From the NCBI GenBank assembly GCA_020445565.1, contig JAGRGI010000024.1, positions 1 through 34,832 of the forward strand: a stretch of DNA of 34,832 bases. Direction: 5' to 3'. Of this stretch, positions 34,101 through 34,832 are shown piece after piece. Source of the stretch: Chromatiales bacterium. GTDB lineage: Bacteria; Pseudomonadota; Gammaproteobacteria; JAGRCI01. How positions within the stretch are numbered: position 1 is the stretch's first letter; the number at the start of each line of letters is the position of its first letter. The notes below the pieces were generated by a model, which made no database searches, was not told the origin of the DNA, and saw only the letters and a list, made by a program, of their open reading frames with translations. The position numbers and the translations under genes were made by a program.

Positions 34101-34453
34101 GCGCGCCAGTCCTTCGAAACCCCTTGGCCCACGGCCGCATGGGCCCTTAGATAGGGCGAAGCCAGCACCACCACCACCACGCTCTCGTGTTGCAGGCCGT
34201 TCAACAGCTCCCCTGCGGTAGTGCAGCCGATCACCAGTGCCTCACCGGTTACGCTTTGGACGCCGCGCAGGATCTCTTCCAAGTCGTAACGAACCGACGT
34301 ATACACCAATACCACCGAAACCGCATGGCTGCGGATGGCGCGCATGGCATCGTAAGCAGCACGTTCGCCGGCGGCGAACCCGGTCGCGCCGTGGTTGGTG
34401 CCGCTGCCAACCTCAAGGTTGCAGGCGGTGTTTTTTTCAAGTCCTGCAGACAT
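31115..34453 (-). CDS. FIST-PAS-PAS hybrid histidine kinase / response regulator
   Basis: A 1112-residue soluble signalling protein. Order: FIST N (about 45-245; VIGCTTAGELLNG, GVMPIFAGSSADDWK), FIST C (about 250-405; LSLDGRPAAGLLAEQL, PMAGFSSFGEGGLSDDG), coiled coil (about 425-455, ENQLLRQKLAIHADRLERLV), PAS 1 (about 455-585; GSWDWDIASGHVEIN, DITERKK), PAS 2 (about 605-725; IPVRVFWKDLDLTYLGCN, YEDITERKL), HisKA with H733 (MSHELRTPM), HATPase (LVNLGSNAVKFS, DTGIGMS, GGTGLGL) and a receiver with D1030 (MDCQMPEMDGYEA). The start lacks a clear ribosome-binding site. No membrane helices; a cytoplasmic sensor. It repeats in one chain the split FIST and hybrid-kinase pair at 21.9-24.8 kb. Confidence 0.95.
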   Translation of the reverse strand: MSAGLEKNTACNLEVGSGTNHGATGFAAGERAAYDAMRAIRSHAVSVVLVYTSVRYDLEEILRGVQSVTGEALVIGCTTAGELLNGLQHESVVVVVLASPYLRAHAAVGQGVSKDWRAAVDSAMESVQLRPFIDATPASHQARLRDGKRLFAMLFSPGNTRHATSRSFEILNTVKSRTLGVMPIFAGSSADDWKLETNAVLHGREVYHDGLLLAVFETSLSFGLAMGNGFAPTDRRMRVTGVDGHEVLSLDGRPAAGLLAEQLDTTSAALAGKHISLSTRRALGTPRLMGQYSVNIATFQTERGGVRMAQPLEVGDELVVMDSSAAGSAGGETLRKALLRADTSQAAVILCNYCALRPKLMGQEQATKEVASVVRLAAGTPMAGFSSFGEGGLSDDGASIHNNAAVTVLALGNELSLLANVARENQLLRQKLAIHADRLERLVKERTSALQNVLEGTNAGSWDWDIASGHVEINERWASILGYRREELLPVQAEFWERNTHPADYKKAMLALERHFSGLSDDYDVEFRLKHKNGHWVWINSRGKVVEKDAQGNPLRASGIQLDITERKKVEAEREEARASADATRQMLQRVLDTIPVRVFWKDLDLTYLGCNKLFAQDAGYDDPERLVGLSDFDMGWKNEAELYRADDRRVMKQDQPLIGYEEPQTTPSGEQIWLRTSKIPLKTAHDEKTFGILGVYEDITERKLAEQAIKEAREKAEQATRAKSAFLANMSHELRTPMNGIIGMINLALRTGLGEKPRHYLKRAHHSANALLRILDDILDFSKIEAGKLNIESTKFQLSEAIDNVIGLIRLKADESKLSLSATIEPDVPDDLVGDPLRLGQVLVNLGSNAVKFSKPGGTVSLHVNLLVETELDVLLRFCVRDTGIGMSQEQQDRVFQSFTQADSSTTRKYGGTGLGLVISKNIVQTMGGSIWVTSEPEAGSNFCFTVQLKKQADRSDDPIPDEHLEMDLQQAHSQLRGTRILVVEDNEINQELVLALLGDDEIGVTTAMNGRMALDLLEQQTFDGVLMDCQMPEMDGYEATRRIRRQERFKTLPVIAMTANAMKGDREKALAAGMNDHIAKPINPDLMFMTMARWIRANRDVDSGKADSSS

Positions 34454-34796
34454 GAATCAGGGGAGTGGGTGGCCTGTCAAAAAACAACACATGGGCGGAA
34501 ACCGCCGCTTGGCATGGCGGCTGCTAACTCACCCAACCGATAGCGGCACCGGGCAGGTCTGCTTTAGGCCCTTAATGGGGAGAGTGGGCTTAGGGTGGGT
34601 TAGTCCTTGGCGCGGGAGATTTTTCTGACTGCCTGATTCACTATAGGCTGCCGGGGCAAGGAACGGGGTCTGCATACATTTGACAAGCGCTTGGGACGGA
34701 TGAACAGCGCAGTGGATCAAATGAGTGAAGGCATGGCCGGGGAATCACCCGGTTTAGGAGGAGATGTCGCAGGCTTCCTAAGCCCTTGATATTTCT
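34454..34796. other. Gene-free 343-nt region with nested imperfect inverted repeats
   Basis: I find no convincing gene here. It holds an outer inverted repeat, CTAACTCACCC (34524-34534) against GGGTGGGTTAG (34593-34603), 10 of 11 complementary, enclosing an inner pair TTAGGCCC (34564-34571) and GGGCTTAG (34586-34593) that can pair in RNA with two G-U wobbles. Downstream of the tRNA 3' end (minus strand) is a 5-bp hairpin GGCTT-AGG-AAGCC without a T-run. Confidence 0.4.
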
Positions 34797-34832
34797 TGGA
34801 GCCAGTGCGCGGAATCGAACCGCGGACCTACT
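34797..34832 (-). tRNA. tRNA gene, 3' part only (perhaps tRNA-Thr), cut by window edge
   Basis: Read on the minus strand, the last 36 nt form the 3' end of a tRNA: variable loop AGGTC, T-stem CGCGG / CCGCG around the invariant TTCGATT loop, acceptor strand CACTGGC, discriminator T and encoded CCA (TGG at 34797-34799 on the plus strand). The anticodon lies outside. The AGTAGGTC run and CACTGGC-T-CCA end are reminiscent of tRNA-Thr(UGU), but the amino acid is not provable here. Confidence 0.85.

Noticed and set aside
34797..34832. Integration site at the tRNA 3' end
   Set aside because: No integrase, no second copy of the tRNA end within the window and no change in gene character next to it.

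Overview
The window is about 60% GC, gene-dense chromosomal DNA from a Gammaproteobacterium. The divergent pepA-holC / lptF-lptG arrangement, sigma-54 regulation, the P-II-like protein and class B DyP fit this. A SoxK-like small periplasmic protein hints at a sulfur-oxidising lineage (Chromatiales or a relative); that placement is inference. There are no transposases, integrases, CRISPR arrays or rRNA genes. The window opens inside a MoxR ATPase gene and ends inside a tRNA gene.

Region 1 (1-7.4 kb): a moxR-bat type operon, MoxR (partial), DUF58, DUF4381, two von Willebrand A membrane proteins (BatA/BatB-like), a TPR protein with a long charged repeat tail (BatC-like) and, after a 267-nt gap with a possible Fur-like site, a BatD-like protein. 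A 19-bp perfect hairpin terminates the block. Region 2 (7.6-12.6 kb): LemA with an EF-hand-bearing GIDE-family membrane protein, a small secreted protein, an LplT/Aas-type MFS transporter, an unrecognised convergent gene and a class B dye-decolourising peroxidase.

Region 3 (12.7-17.3 kb, minus strand): a four-gene operon of two DUF1538 membrane proteins, a P-II-like protein and a twin-CBS protein, which looks like a nucleotide-regulated transport system of unknown substrate; then a SoxK-like protein; then hemL overlapping a truncated haemoglobin gene. Region 4 (17.5-25 kb): a sigma-54 activator with a Cys-rich PAS domain and an HDOD protein; thiD-thiE; rubredoxin plus a small lipoprotein; and a stand-alone FIST sensor protein with a hybrid histidine kinase.

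Region 5 (24.8-31.1 kb): a small unknown gene, holC and pepA on the minus strand, divergent from lptF-lptG (lipopolysaccharide export), then an acyltransferase pair resembling olsB-olsA (ornithine lipid synthesis). Four TCAT/TCAC blocks at exact 11-bp spacing lie before olsB and look like a PhoB operator, which would fit membrane lipid replacement under phosphate limitation. Region 6 (31.1-34.8 kb, minus strand): a 1112-residue kinase with FIST, two PAS, kinase and receiver domains in one chain, a 343-nt gene-free stretch with nested imperfect inverted repeats, and the 3' end of a tRNA gene.

The best candidates for something under-described are the DUF1538/P-II/CBS operon, the Pho-box-like array before olsBA, and the occurrence of both split and fused FIST kinases within 8 kb of each other.
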